Shown: in pieces, positions 8,956 through 16,564 of the stretch | How positions within the stretch are numbered: position 1 is the stretch's first letter | How the letters are laid out: every line of letters begins with the position of its first letter | Assembly: GCF_001866055.1 (NCBI RefSeq) | Contig: NZ_MLQS01000001.1 | Coordinates: forward strand, 1,170,501-1,234,500 | DNA length: 64,000 bases | Direction of reading: 5' to 3' | Source: Anaerobacillus alkalidiazotrophicus | Lineage (GTDB): Bacteria; Bacillota; Bacilli; Bacillales_H; Anaerobacillaceae | Program-made: the position numbers and the translations under genes | Notes under the pieces: model-generated | Told to the model about the DNA's origin: nothing | What the model saw: the letters and a program-made list of their open reading frames with translations, nothing else | The model's database searches: none

Positions 8956-9267
8956 TTGTACGTAACATTTTCATCAAGTGCTCAAAAATTTTTAGGTAAA
9001 TACGTAAAGCAAGACGGTAAATTATTGTTACTTTATGATACAGATGGGTGTGGATGTGCGGTAAATGGGGTTCCGGTCTTACACGTTTTATCTGGAATTG
9101 GTGAAGAAAATTTACAAAAAATAGAGACGAACAGTATTCCACTTTTTATGTATTCAAAACATACGGTTTTCTTTGATGAATTATTGGAAATAGTTTACCA
9201 AGATCATAAATTAAAGCTAGTGAGCAAAAATCAGATTTTTACTCACCACCTACAAGTTAAACTATAG
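8956..9267 (+). CDS. HesB/IscA-like iron-sulfur biosynthesis fold protein
   Basis: The 103 residues start at a TTG after AAAGGAAGG. The opening MYVTFSSSAQKFLGKY and LLYDTDGCGCAVNGVP match the small IscA/HesB-like proteins of Bacilli (YqkB/YneR type). The CGC pair is present, but the C-terminal CxC of true A-type carriers is absent, so a direct cluster-carrier role is doubtful. Its 3' end overlaps the convergent uppP by 11 bp. Family call moderately sure. Confidence 0.7.
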   Translation: MYVTFSSSAQKFLGKYVKQDGKLLLLYDTDGCGCAVNGVPVLHVLSGIGEENLQKIETNSIPLFMYSKHTVFFDELLEIVYQDHKLKLVSKNQIFTHHLQVKL

Positions 9268-10084
9268 AAACATCTTGGATATAAAACCAAACGAAAAGGC
9301 CTAGAATAATACAGTAAAGAGCAAAAAACGATAGTTTTGTACGGTTAACCATAGCGATCAACCACTTTATACCTATTAGTGCAAATACGAAGCTACCTAG
9401 GAAAGCAATTGTTGTCTCTAATAGGTATGTTTCAAAATAAACTCGTGACATTTTCGGTACCTCAAAGACTGAAATACCTAAAATAAGCGGTATCGATAGT
9501 AGGAATGAATAACGAACTGCTGTCTCTTTATTTAATCCACACCATAATGCGGTCACTAATGTACTACCAGCCCTTGAGATGCCAGGTAAAATTGCAAGTG
9601 CTTGCCCAATTCCTACAATTAATCCGTCTTTCCATGTCATTTGCCTTATTGTACGTTTTCCAGGTCTAATACCATGCTCAATTAAAAATAAAAAAAGACC
9701 TGTAATAATTAATGAAACACCTATAGTCGCAGTATTAGTAATGTTTTTTCCTAATAAATCTTCAAATAACTTTCCAAGTACAGCGGTCACAAAAGTAGCT
9801 ATTATAATAAGCCAACCGAAGCGATAATGCACTCGGTTTTCTTTTTTGTTTAAAAGTAAATAAGAAATAAACCCAATCATAACTTCTTTTATTTCCTTCC
9901 GAAAATAAATAGTAACTGCTAATAAAGAAGCAAAATGCAATAACACTTCGAACTCTAGTTGATTCCCCTCTATGTTAATTCCTAATAATTGTTGAACGAT
10001 TACCAAATGTGCTGAGCTAGAAATAGGTAGAAACTCTGATAGTCCTTGTACAATTCCTAAAAGCAATGCTTCAAACCAGTTCAT
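9257..10084 (-). CDS. uppP: Undecaprenyl-diphosphate phosphatase
   Basis: UppP (BacA) removes a phosphate from undecaprenyl diphosphate in the membrane to recycle the wall lipid carrier, and confers bacitracin resistance. The 275 residues have about eight membrane spans. Both active-site signatures are visible: GIVQGLSEFLPISSSAHLV near the N-terminus with the conserved Glu, and LPGISRAGSTLVTALWCGL in the middle. The start ATG follows an AAGGAGGAT site. Transcribed alone, convergent with the IscA-like gene. Confidence 0.95.
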   Translation of the reverse strand: MNWFEALLLGIVQGLSEFLPISSSAHLVIVQQLLGINIEGNQLEFEVLLHFASLLAVTIYFRKEIKEVMIGFISYLLLNKKENRVHYRFGWLIIIATFVTAVLGKLFEDLLGKNITNTATIGVSLIITGLFLFLIEHGIRPGKRTIRQMTWKDGLIVGIGQALAILPGISRAGSTLVTALWCGLNKETAVRYSFLLSIPLILGISVFEVPKMSRVYFETYLLETTIAFLGSFVFALIGIKWLIAMVNRTKLSFFALYCIILGLFVWFYIQDVSIV

Positions 10085-10208
10085 CTTATCCTCCTTATAA
10101 TCTTAATTTAGCCTGTCTATATATGTATAAATGGGAGTTAGAAAAAAATGCTTAAAATATATATTAATGAAAAAACAGATAGGTGGGTATTGTATATAAA
10201 GGGTAAAA

Positions 10209-10241
10209 AAACATTTTTATCAATAGTAAATAAAAATGTTT
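10209..10241. terminator. Palindrome upstream of sodA
   Basis: AAACATTTTTAT and ATAAAAATGTTT form a perfect 12-bp palindrome with an 8-base loop. It is AT-rich with A's before and few T's after. No gene on either strand clearly ends here; a 31-codon frame at 10148 lacks a ribosome site. Confidence 0.4.
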
Positions 10242-10370
10242 AGAAAGTTTAAGCTGTTTTATTTGAAACGTTTAATTAATTCTGCTAATGTAGAAATTGG
10301 AAAAGGAATTACTAAAACTTTCAAGTTTTAGAAAACTTCATAAATGGATTATTAAGGAGGATTATTTAAA

Positions 10371-10982
10371 ATGGCAAAATTTACACTACCTGAATTACCT
10401 TATTCTTTTGATGCACTAACTCCTCATATTGATGAAGAGACAATGAAAATTCATCATGGAAGACACCATAACACGTATGTAACAAACTTAAACAATGCTC
10501 TTGAAGGTCATGCTGAATTAGCTGATAAAAGTTTAGAAGAATTAATTAGTGATTTAGATGCTTTACCAGAGGCTATTCGTACTGCAGTACGAAATAACGG
10601 TGGTGGTCACGCTAACCACAGTCTATTTTGGGAGGTAATGTCACCAAATGGTGGTGGGGAACCTACAGGAGAACTTGCTAATGCAATAACGGATGCATTC
10701 GGAAGCTTTGATGCTTTTAAAGAAGAATTTGCTAAAGCTGCAACTACCCGTTTTGGTTCTGGATGGGCATGGTTAATTGTAGACAATGGAAAAGTAGCAG
10801 TTACAAGTACACCAAATCAAGATACGCCTATTATGGATGGGAAAACACCTATTTTAGGTCTTGATGTTTGGGAGCATGCTTATTATTTAAATTATCAGAA
10901 CAAACGACCTGATTATATTTCAGCATTTTGGAATGTTGTAAATTGGGATGAAGTTTCTAAACGTTATAGTGCTGCAAAATAA
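10371..10982 (+). CDS. sodA: Superoxide dismutase, Mn type
   Basis: It converts superoxide to oxygen and peroxide in the cytosol. The length (203) is normal and all four metal ligands are present: H28 in IHHGRHH, H83 in HANHSLFW, D164 and H168 in [12 protein letters not shown]. Residues GGGG-W near the active site and the DVWEHAY signature favour Mn over Fe. A strong AAGGAGGA site precedes the ATG. The yqgE-type MFS gene and pbpA follow as in B. subtilis. Its presence shows tolerance of oxygen exposure. Confidence 0.96.
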   Translation: MAKFTLPELPYSFDALTPHIDEETMKIHHGRHHNTYVTNLNNALEGHAELADKSLEELISDLDALPEAIRTAVRNNGGGHANHSLFWEVMSPNGGGEPTGELANAITDAFGSFDAFKEEFAKAATTRFGSGWAWLIVDNGKVAVTSTPNQDTPIMDGKTPILGLDVWEHAYYLNYQNKRPDYISAFWNVVNWDEVSKRYSAAK

Positions 10983-10996
10983 AAATTACTGTGATA

Positions 10997-11027
10997 GGAC
11001 TAGTTCAATTTGAACTAGTCCTATTTA
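10997..11027 (+). terminator. Terminator of sodA
   Basis: AGGACTAGTTCAA and TTGAACTAGTCCT form a 13-bp perfect stem with a one-base loop, followed by ATTTAATT. Confidence 0.8.
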
Positions 11028-11059
11028 ATTCTATATTAGGAATACTTTTTTAGTCATAA

Positions 11060-11097
11060 GGGGCAGTAAGTCTAATGATTGAAGTTCAGCTTTATAA
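11060..11097 (-). repeat. Fragment of repeat family A
   Basis: On the minus strand TAAAGCTGAACTTCAATCAT matches the left edge of the palindromic repeats at 29699, 41930 and 44273. The core palindrome is missing. Confidence 0.45.
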
Positions 11098-11211
11098 GCT
11101 AGAAGCGTTAAGATAATTTCTCGCTCTCAAAAACTTCCATTTACCATTTAATAAGTATAAGCGTCAAAATTTTAGACAAACTAGCTATGAAGTGGTAAAG
11201 GGGAGTCGGAA

Positions 11212-12507
11212 ATGAAACAGATTTTAAAAAAATTTCTCGGTGAAGTTGAAGTTAATCGTGATTTAACCCTCCTTTTAATCATTGGTGGATTATATGCATT
11301 AAGTATTGCTTTATCGAATACATTCGTAAACGTTTACTTGTGGAAGCAATCTGGGGAGTTTACTCATATTGCTCTTTACAATTTAGCGTCTGTAGTTATG
11401 CAACCATTGACCTTTATATTAGCAGGTAGATGGGCGAAGAAAATTGACAGAGTAATTGTACTACGGTTAGGAGTATCCTTCCTATCCGTTTTCTTTTTCA
11501 CTGTTTTGTTTTTAGGAGAAAAGGCTAGTAGCTATTTGCTTTTATTAGGTGCGCTATTAGGTATTGGTTTTGGATTTTATTGGTTAGCTTTTAATGTTTT
11601 AACATTTGAAATTACTGAGCCTGAAACACGTGATTTTTTTAATGGATTTTTAGGGTTAGTGACATCATTTGCAGGAATGATTGGTCCAATTTTAGCTGGT
11701 TTTCTTATTACAAAAATGGAAAAATTAATTGGCTATAAAATAATTTTTGGTATTTCTCTAACACTATTTGTTGGTGCAGTAATTTTGAGCTTTTTACTTA
11801 AAAGGCGTCCAGCAACTGGTAAATTTGATTTTATTAGAATTCTTAAGGAACGAAAAAATAGTGCGAATTGGAAGAATATTTTATATGCTCATTTTTTTCA
11901 AGGATTACGTGAAGGTACTTTTGTATTTGTCATAGTTGTATGGGTTTACATTGCAACAAATAGTGAGTTAGCTATTGGTACGTATGGGTTAGTTGCTTCA
12001 GCTGTATCTTTTGTAACTTATTATATAGTTGGACGCTTTATAAAACCGAACTTTCGAAAAAAAGCTATTTTAATTGGTGGAGTTGGTTTATTTTTAGCTA
12101 TTTTCTTAATTGTTAGGGATTTAACATTTACACGTTTGATTATGTATGGTGTAGCAATTTCGATCTCTTATCCCATTTTGCTTGTTCCCTATATATCAAT
12201 CACATATGATGTAATTGGTCGAGGTTGGAAAGCAGCAGAAATGAGAGTAGAATATATTGTTGTAAGAGAGTTATTTTTAAATAGTGGACGTATCTTTTCG
12301 ATACTAATGTTCCTGTTAACTGTAACACTATTTGATGAACAAAAAGGAATACCGATATTGTTCTTAATTTTAGGAGCGGGTCACATGGTTATTTACTTAT
12401 TCGTAAGAAAAGTAAACATTGAAAATAGCAATAAAGGGGGAGAAGAATACTCTTTACCAAGAAATAAGAAACAAGGTGAAGGGGAAAATGATGGTGCCCC
12501 TATATAA
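11212..12507 (+). CDS. MFS transporter (YqgE-like)
   Basis: The 431 residues show about 12 membrane spans. The signature stretches are LAGRWAKKIDRVIVLRLG (loop 2-3) and GFYWLAFNVLTFEITEPETRDFFNG. The order sodA-yqgE-pbpA is that of B. subtilis, so this is most likely the YqgE ortholog, a transporter of unknown substrate. The start ATG follows AAAGGGGAG. The polar C-terminal tail of about 25 residues (GGEEYSLPRNKKQGEGEN) is probably cytoplasmic. Confidence 0.85.
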   Translation: MKQILKKFLGEVEVNRDLTLLLIIGGLYALSIALSNTFVNVYLWKQSGEFTHIALYNLASVVMQPLTFILAGRWAKKIDRVIVLRLGVSFLSVFFFTVLFLGEKASSYLLLLGALLGIGFGFYWLAFNVLTFEITEPETRDFFNGFLGLVTSFAGMIGPILAGFLITKMEKLIGYKIIFGISLTLFVGAVILSFLLKRRPATGKFDFIRILKERKNSANWKNILYAHFFQGLREGTFVFVIVVWVYIATNSELAIGTYGLVASAVSFVTYYIVGRFIKPNFRKKAILIGGVGLFLAIFLIVRDLTFTRLIMYGVAISISYPILLVPYISITYDVIGRGWKAAEMRVEYIVVRELFLNSGRIFSILMFLLTVTLFDEQKGIPILFLILGAGHMVIYLFVRKVNIENSNKGGEEYSLPRNKKQGEGENDGAPI

Positions 12508-12580
12508 GAAATGATATCCTTTAATGAAATATTGAATGAGTAAATTAGATAAGAATGCATCCATTTAAATTACAATAAAA

Positions 12581-12608
12581 GGCACCTATTACTAGGTGTC
12601 TATTTGTG
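12581..12608 (+). terminator. Terminator after the YqgE-like gene
   Basis: GGCACCT and AGGTGTC pair across a six-base loop, followed by TATTTG. Confidence 0.6.
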
Positions 12609-12674
12609 TGTTTTTTAGTATAATAAAATAGGTGTGGTTTTAAATAAGGATTGGTAAAGAAAGGAAGTTCATAA

Positions 12675-14774
12675 ATGAGCAAAAAAAAGAAAAGAACTCA
12701 TATGCCCGTCCGTTTAAATATACTTTTTTTCGTCGTGTTCTTACTATTTTCTGCTCTTATATTACGTTTAGGGGTTGTACAAATTGTTCAAGGAGAAGAG
12801 TATCAACGGAAATTAGAGCGGACGGTTAATGTAATAGCAAAAAATGAAGCTCCAAGAGGAGTGATGTTTGATAGGTTTGGTCATCGAGTTGTTGAAAATA
12901 AACTTGTTTTAATGGTCACATATACGAATGCCAATGTTTCAAATGAAGAGAAATTGCGCGTTGCTGAAAGGTTAAATGAATTAATCGATGTCGATACGAG
13001 TAAAGTTACTGAACGTGACATGAAAGACTATTGGATTATAACGAATCGCGAAGAGGCGAATAATTTAGTAACTCGTGATGAAATGCGTGAATTAGAAAAT
13101 GATGCGATGGATATATACAGGCTACAACTTGATCGTATTACAGAGGAGCATCTAAATGAATTAACTGAAAAGGATATCGAGATTATTGCAATAAAAAGGG
13201 AGTTTGACAGGGGATTTGCCCATACTCCACAACGTGTGACAGAAGTCACATATGAAGAGGCTGCCAGAGTTCTTGAGCACTTATCAGAGATGCCAGGTAT
13301 CGATATCATAAGAGATTCAGAACGAAACTATGTATATGGTAGTAGTTTTAGACAGTTTTTTGGTGGGGTTGGATCCATTCCAAGAGATTCAATTGATTTT
13401 TATTTATCAAGAGGATATTACCGTAGTGATCAAGTCGGGATAAGCCAACTGGAACAACAATATGAAGATGTATTAAGAGGTGATAAAGAAGTTTTAGAGC
13501 ACGTCCTTGATGGTTCAGGAAGACTTATTGATCAACCGATTGAAACACCGGGGCAAAGAGGAAAAGATTTAATTCTAACCGTAGATATGGAGTTGCAACA
13601 ACACGTAGAAAAAATAGTTTATGATGAAATCCAACGCTTGAAATCGATGAATGGTTTCTTAGGAGTACCAGCAGCGTATGCGGTCATAATCGAGCCCTAT
13701 ACCGGTGAAATCTTAGCGATGTCAGGTTTTAGAGAAAATAGCCAAACCAATAATTTGAGTTCTTTTGAAATAGGGAATATTTATAATGCTTTCGAAATGG
13801 GTTCAGCTGTAAAGGGAGCAACGGTTTTAGCCGGTTTTCAAGAAGGGGTAGCACAACCTGGAACGGTTTTTAATGATCGAACCATAAATATAGGTGGACA
13901 GCGTATGAGTTCAGTTTCAACTATGGGAAGAATAAATGATTTAACTGCCCTTGAACGTTCTTCAAATGTTTATATGGCTGAAATTGCGATGGCATTAGGT
14001 GGAACATATAATCACGCACAAGGTCGTTGGTCAGGTAACATTCCAATTGGTTACGAAATAATGCGTTATAACTTTAATCAGTTCGGTTTAGGTGTAAAAA
14101 CGGGTATTGACCTTCCGTCAGAGGCTACGGGTTTTAATGGTGGTATTCCAAATACCATTGGGAACCTTCTGTATTTTTCAATTGGCCAGTTTGATACGTA
14201 TACTCCTCTACAGATGGCTCAGTATACGGCAACAATTGCTAATGGTGGATATCGAATATCACCTCGTCTTGTTAGAGAAATTCGAGAACCGAGTACAATA
14301 GAAGGTGAACTAGGCAATGTTGTCAAACAATTTGCGCCAAATGTATTAAATCGAATAGATATGAAGGATGATTATATAAAAAGGGTTCAAGAAGGTTTTA
14401 GACTTGTTGTTCACGGTTCGCGTGGGACTGCAAGAGTTCTTAGTAACAATTCTTACAAGGTTGCTGGGAAAACAGGGACTTCCCAATTATTTTTTGTCCG
14501 TGATGCCAATGACAATGTTATTCGTGATCGGAGTGGAAATGCAATTAGAGGTAATAATCAAATATTTGTCGGGTATGCACCTTATGATAATCCAGAGGTT
14601 GCTTTTGCAGTAATTGTTCCAGATTTGAGAATTGATAACTCTGGAAGGATGGGAAGGCCTGCTAATAATATATCAGGCAGTATTTTAGATGTCTATTTTT
14701 CATTAAAGTCTGAAAGGAATGGACCAAGGACTTCTAATAACAATCATTCAAATGATATTGATAATGGTGAATAA
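12675..14774 (+). CDS. pbpA: Penicillin-binding protein 2, class B transpeptidase
   Basis: A monofunctional D,D-transpeptidase that cross-links peptidoglycan during rod elongation. Its 699 residues begin with a short cytoplasmic basic stretch and one membrane anchor (about 15-35). The dimerisation domain (about 60-290) and the transpeptidase domain follow. The three active-site motifs are present: SAVK (S377), SSN in LERSSNVYMAEIA (about 425), and KTGTS (about 599). The position after yqgE matches pbpA of B. subtilis. GAAAGGAAG precedes the ATG. Confidence 0.93.
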   Translation: MSKKKKRTHMPVRLNILFFVVFLLFSALILRLGVVQIVQGEEYQRKLERTVNVIAKNEAPRGVMFDRFGHRVVENKLVLMVTYTNANVSNEEKLRVAERLNELIDVDTSKVTERDMKDYWIITNREEANNLVTRDEMRELENDAMDIYRLQLDRITEEHLNELTEKDIEIIAIKREFDRGFAHTPQRVTEVTYEEAARVLEHLSEMPGIDIIRDSERNYVYGSSFRQFFGGVGSIPRDSIDFYLSRGYYRSDQVGISQLEQQYEDVLRGDKEVLEHVLDGSGRLIDQPIETPGQRGKDLILTVDMELQQHVEKIVYDEIQRLKSMNGFLGVPAAYAVIIEPYTGEILAMSGFRENSQTNNLSSFEIGNIYNAFEMGSAVKGATVLAGFQEGVAQPGTVFNDRTINIGGQRMSSVSTMGRINDLTALERSSNVYMAEIAMALGGTYNHAQGRWSGNIPIGYEIMRYNFNQFGLGVKTGIDLPSEATGFNGGIPNTIGNLLYFSIGQFDTYTPLQMAQYTATIANGGYRISPRLVREIREPSTIEGELGNVVKQFAPNVLNRIDMKDDYIKRVQEGFRLVVHGSRGTARVLSNNSYKVAGKTGTSQLFFVRDANDNVIRDRSGNAIRGNNQIFVGYAPYDNPEVAFAVIVPDLRIDNSGRMGRPANNISGSILDVYFSLKSERNGPRTSNNNHSNDIDNGE

Positions 14775-14775
14775 A

Positions 14776-14906
14776 GAGAACTCGTTCTAGCTTCGCTAGA
14801 ACATCGAAAATTCAGATGGAGTCTCAACTCCACCTGAATGGAAGTTCCCACCTACGCTATGCTTAGAGGTGGGGGTCTATGCCCTTAAGAACAAATCAGT
14901 TCGATT
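14776..14906 (+). repeat. Repeat family B, copy 1
   Basis: About 130 bp nearly identical to 44079-44215. It folds as three successive hairpins: GTTCTAGC/GCTAGAAC, ATTCAG..GGAGT/ACTCC..CTGAAT and CCCACCT/AGGTGGG. The end GACCCTTAAG-type then leads to CAAATCAGTT. No coding frame. The hairpin chain resembles ends of IS200/IS605 elements, but I see no transposase here. Confidence 0.7.
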
Positions 14907-14907
14907 A

Positions 14908-14960
14908 AACAGCCAGAGAAGACCGTCATGTTTTCTTTGGCTGTTTTTTTTTTTTTTTTT
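14908..14960 (+). terminator. Strong terminator after pbpA and repeat B
   Basis: AACAGCCA and TGGCTGTT form the base of a long hairpin (arms extended by AGAAGAC and GTTTTCTT), followed by 17 T. Confidence 0.85.
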
Positions 14961-15049
14961 GACAAGGAAAATGGTTCTATAATATTTGGTTGGGGGGTTG
15001 AAAAAAATTAGATTTAGATGAAGATGTTCAAATAATTCATATCAAAAGG

Positions 15050-15391
15050 TTATCCTTCATTAAGAATATCATTTATTTTCTCAGGCGTAAAACTAGTAAT
15101 TTGCTCAATTTCTTCATCAGTATAACCATCTTCGTAAAGGGATAAAATTGTATCTCTATCGTAGTAAATGGTTGAAGTCCTTTCATTAGTAAAATAATTA
15201 TCATCTTGTCCAATTAAGATTTCCTCTTCTAATACTTTTATTTTCTTTTTTAATTGATATATTTCTTGCATTAAGGTAATTGAGAAATTTTCAATTTGCT
15301 TTTCAACTTCCTTACTTTTATCTTTTTTAAAAAAAGAAATTAAGAATAAGATGACTGATATAGTAAACATTGAAATAATTGTATATTCCAT
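15050..15391 (-). CDS. Membrane-anchored coiled-coil protein, unknown
   Basis: Start at 15391 is chosen because AAGGAGGTTTTTTACT lies just before ATG, giving 113 residues. One N-terminal membrane span (MEYTIISMFTISVILFLISF) is followed by a Lys/Glu-rich coiled coil (about 25-60). A C-terminal helix-turn-like piece (DTILSLYEDGYTDEEIEQI, then TPEKINDIL) follows. Layout and C-terminus resemble DUF6115/SwrB-type proteins of Bacilli, but similarity is too weak to be sure. It is divergent from the polysaccharide cluster. Confidence 0.55.
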   Translation of the reverse strand: MEYTIISMFTISVILFLISFFKKDKSKEVEKQIENFSITLMQEIYQLKKKIKVLEEEILIGQDDNYFTNERTSTIYYDRDTILSLYEDGYTDEEIEQITSFTPEKINDILNEG

Positions 15392-15892
15392 AGTAAAAAA
15401 CCTCCTTATATTAATAGTATAACTATACATTTATAACATAATAGACAAAAATAACAAGTCTTTATATTTCTAGACCATTGTTTGTTTTGATAATTAAAGC
15501 TTGTCCGAACGTAAAACTGAAAAGAAGTAAAAAAATAAGAATTATTTACGACTTTTTGCTTTGTAAAAATAAAAAGAATGTCGCTTATGGAAGAAACATA
15601 TAAACATAAATAAAAGAAACACCAACCCGATTTGTCGTTTTATCAAAAAAAATGTTATTTCTACCATTTTCACTTGTTTTATTTAGCTAATTTTAAAAAA
15701 TAATACATGTCTAGTAGTGATGTAATAAAGGACAGACATTTTTCAACAAAATAGACTTCTTGTTGCAAGTCTATATCGACTGTAATATTGTATTATAGAT
15801 TATTTATTCTATGTGATAGTTTCGTCATTAGATGAATATAAATATAGCTTGTTTTATCGTTAGTAACTGCTTAGTAAATAGAGGTGAAGAAT
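15392..15892. promoter_or_regulatory. 500-bp AT-rich gap with possible promoter of the polysaccharide cluster
   Basis: No gene seen. ATAGACTT and AAGTCTAT form a palindrome at 15750-15773. TTGCAA overlapping it and TATTGT 17 bp on could be a promoter for the DUF4912 operon. The evidence is weak and nothing else stands out. Confidence 0.3.
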
Positions 15893-16552
15893 TTGATTAT
15901 TGAAATTGCAAAAGTAATAGATGACGAATTATCAATAAAAGATAATAAAGTTAATTTATCTATTGGAGATATTAATAATGGGTGGAATAAGTATCAAAAA
16001 GAACATATTGGTTGTAAGTTATTTTTTTCAAATGATTATGGTGAAAAAAAAGACTTATTTAAATATGGTCAAAATTCAGAGTTGGAAGATCCTCGTGATG
16101 TTGATCAGTGTGTGCTAATGGTTCAGTCACCATGTGCTTTGTTTTGTTATTGGGATATTTCAAAAAGAAAGAAAAAAATGATTGAACATCACTTAAACGG
16201 TGAATGGAGTAGTTTTAAAAAGAAATTAAGGATTTATGATATAACTGCTATTTTCTTTAATGGTCATAATGCACATCGCTATCAAGATTTTTCCTATAAT
16301 GAAGCATCCAATCAATGTTTTTTTGATAACTTACTATCAAATAGAACCTACTGTGTAGATGTAGGAGTAGTTACTAAAGAAGGTAGTTTTTTTTCGTTAC
16401 TTAGGTCGAACCCTGTTGATACACCTAGATCTTCACAATTTGAAACTGGTTTGTTTACAAAAGCAGTCTCTAATTGGAAAGAAGGAAAAAGAGATAATCC
16501 TGAGTGGTTAGAAGGCTTTAGTAGTTATTCATATTATGAAAAAGTAAAGTAA
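15893..16552 (+). CDS. DUF4912 domain protein
   Basis: The start is probably TTG at 15893, seven bases after GAGGTG; an in-frame GTG at 15884 overlaps that site. The product has about 219 residues. The centre (about 70-175) shows the DUF4912 pattern: CVLMVQSPCALFCYWDI, then LRIYDIT, then a YCVDVGVVTKEGSFF region near 155. DUF4912 is a presumed carbohydrate-related all-beta fold in polysaccharide and spore loci. The stop is 12 bp before the GH57-GT4 gene, so they are co-transcribed. Function unknown. Confidence 0.75.
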   Translation: MIIEIAKVIDDELSIKDNKVNLSIGDINNGWNKYQKEHIGCKLFFSNDYGEKKDLFKYGQNSELEDPRDVDQCVLMVQSPCALFCYWDISKRKKKMIEHHLNGEWSSFKKKLRIYDITAIFFNGHNAHRYQDFSYNEASNQCFFDNLLSNRTYCVDVGVVTKEGSFFSLLRSNPVDTPRSSQFETGLFTKAVSNWKEGKRDNPEWLEGFSSYSYYEKVK

Positions 16553-16564
16553 GGAGTTAGTAAA

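Noticed and set aside
8804..9142. 112-codon minus-strand frame
   Set aside because: It lies opposite the IscA-like gene and a terminator, and shows no ribosome site or family pattern.
10148..10243. 31-codon frame upstream of sodA
   Set aside because: No ribosome site and the end of the frame is formed by a palindrome arm.
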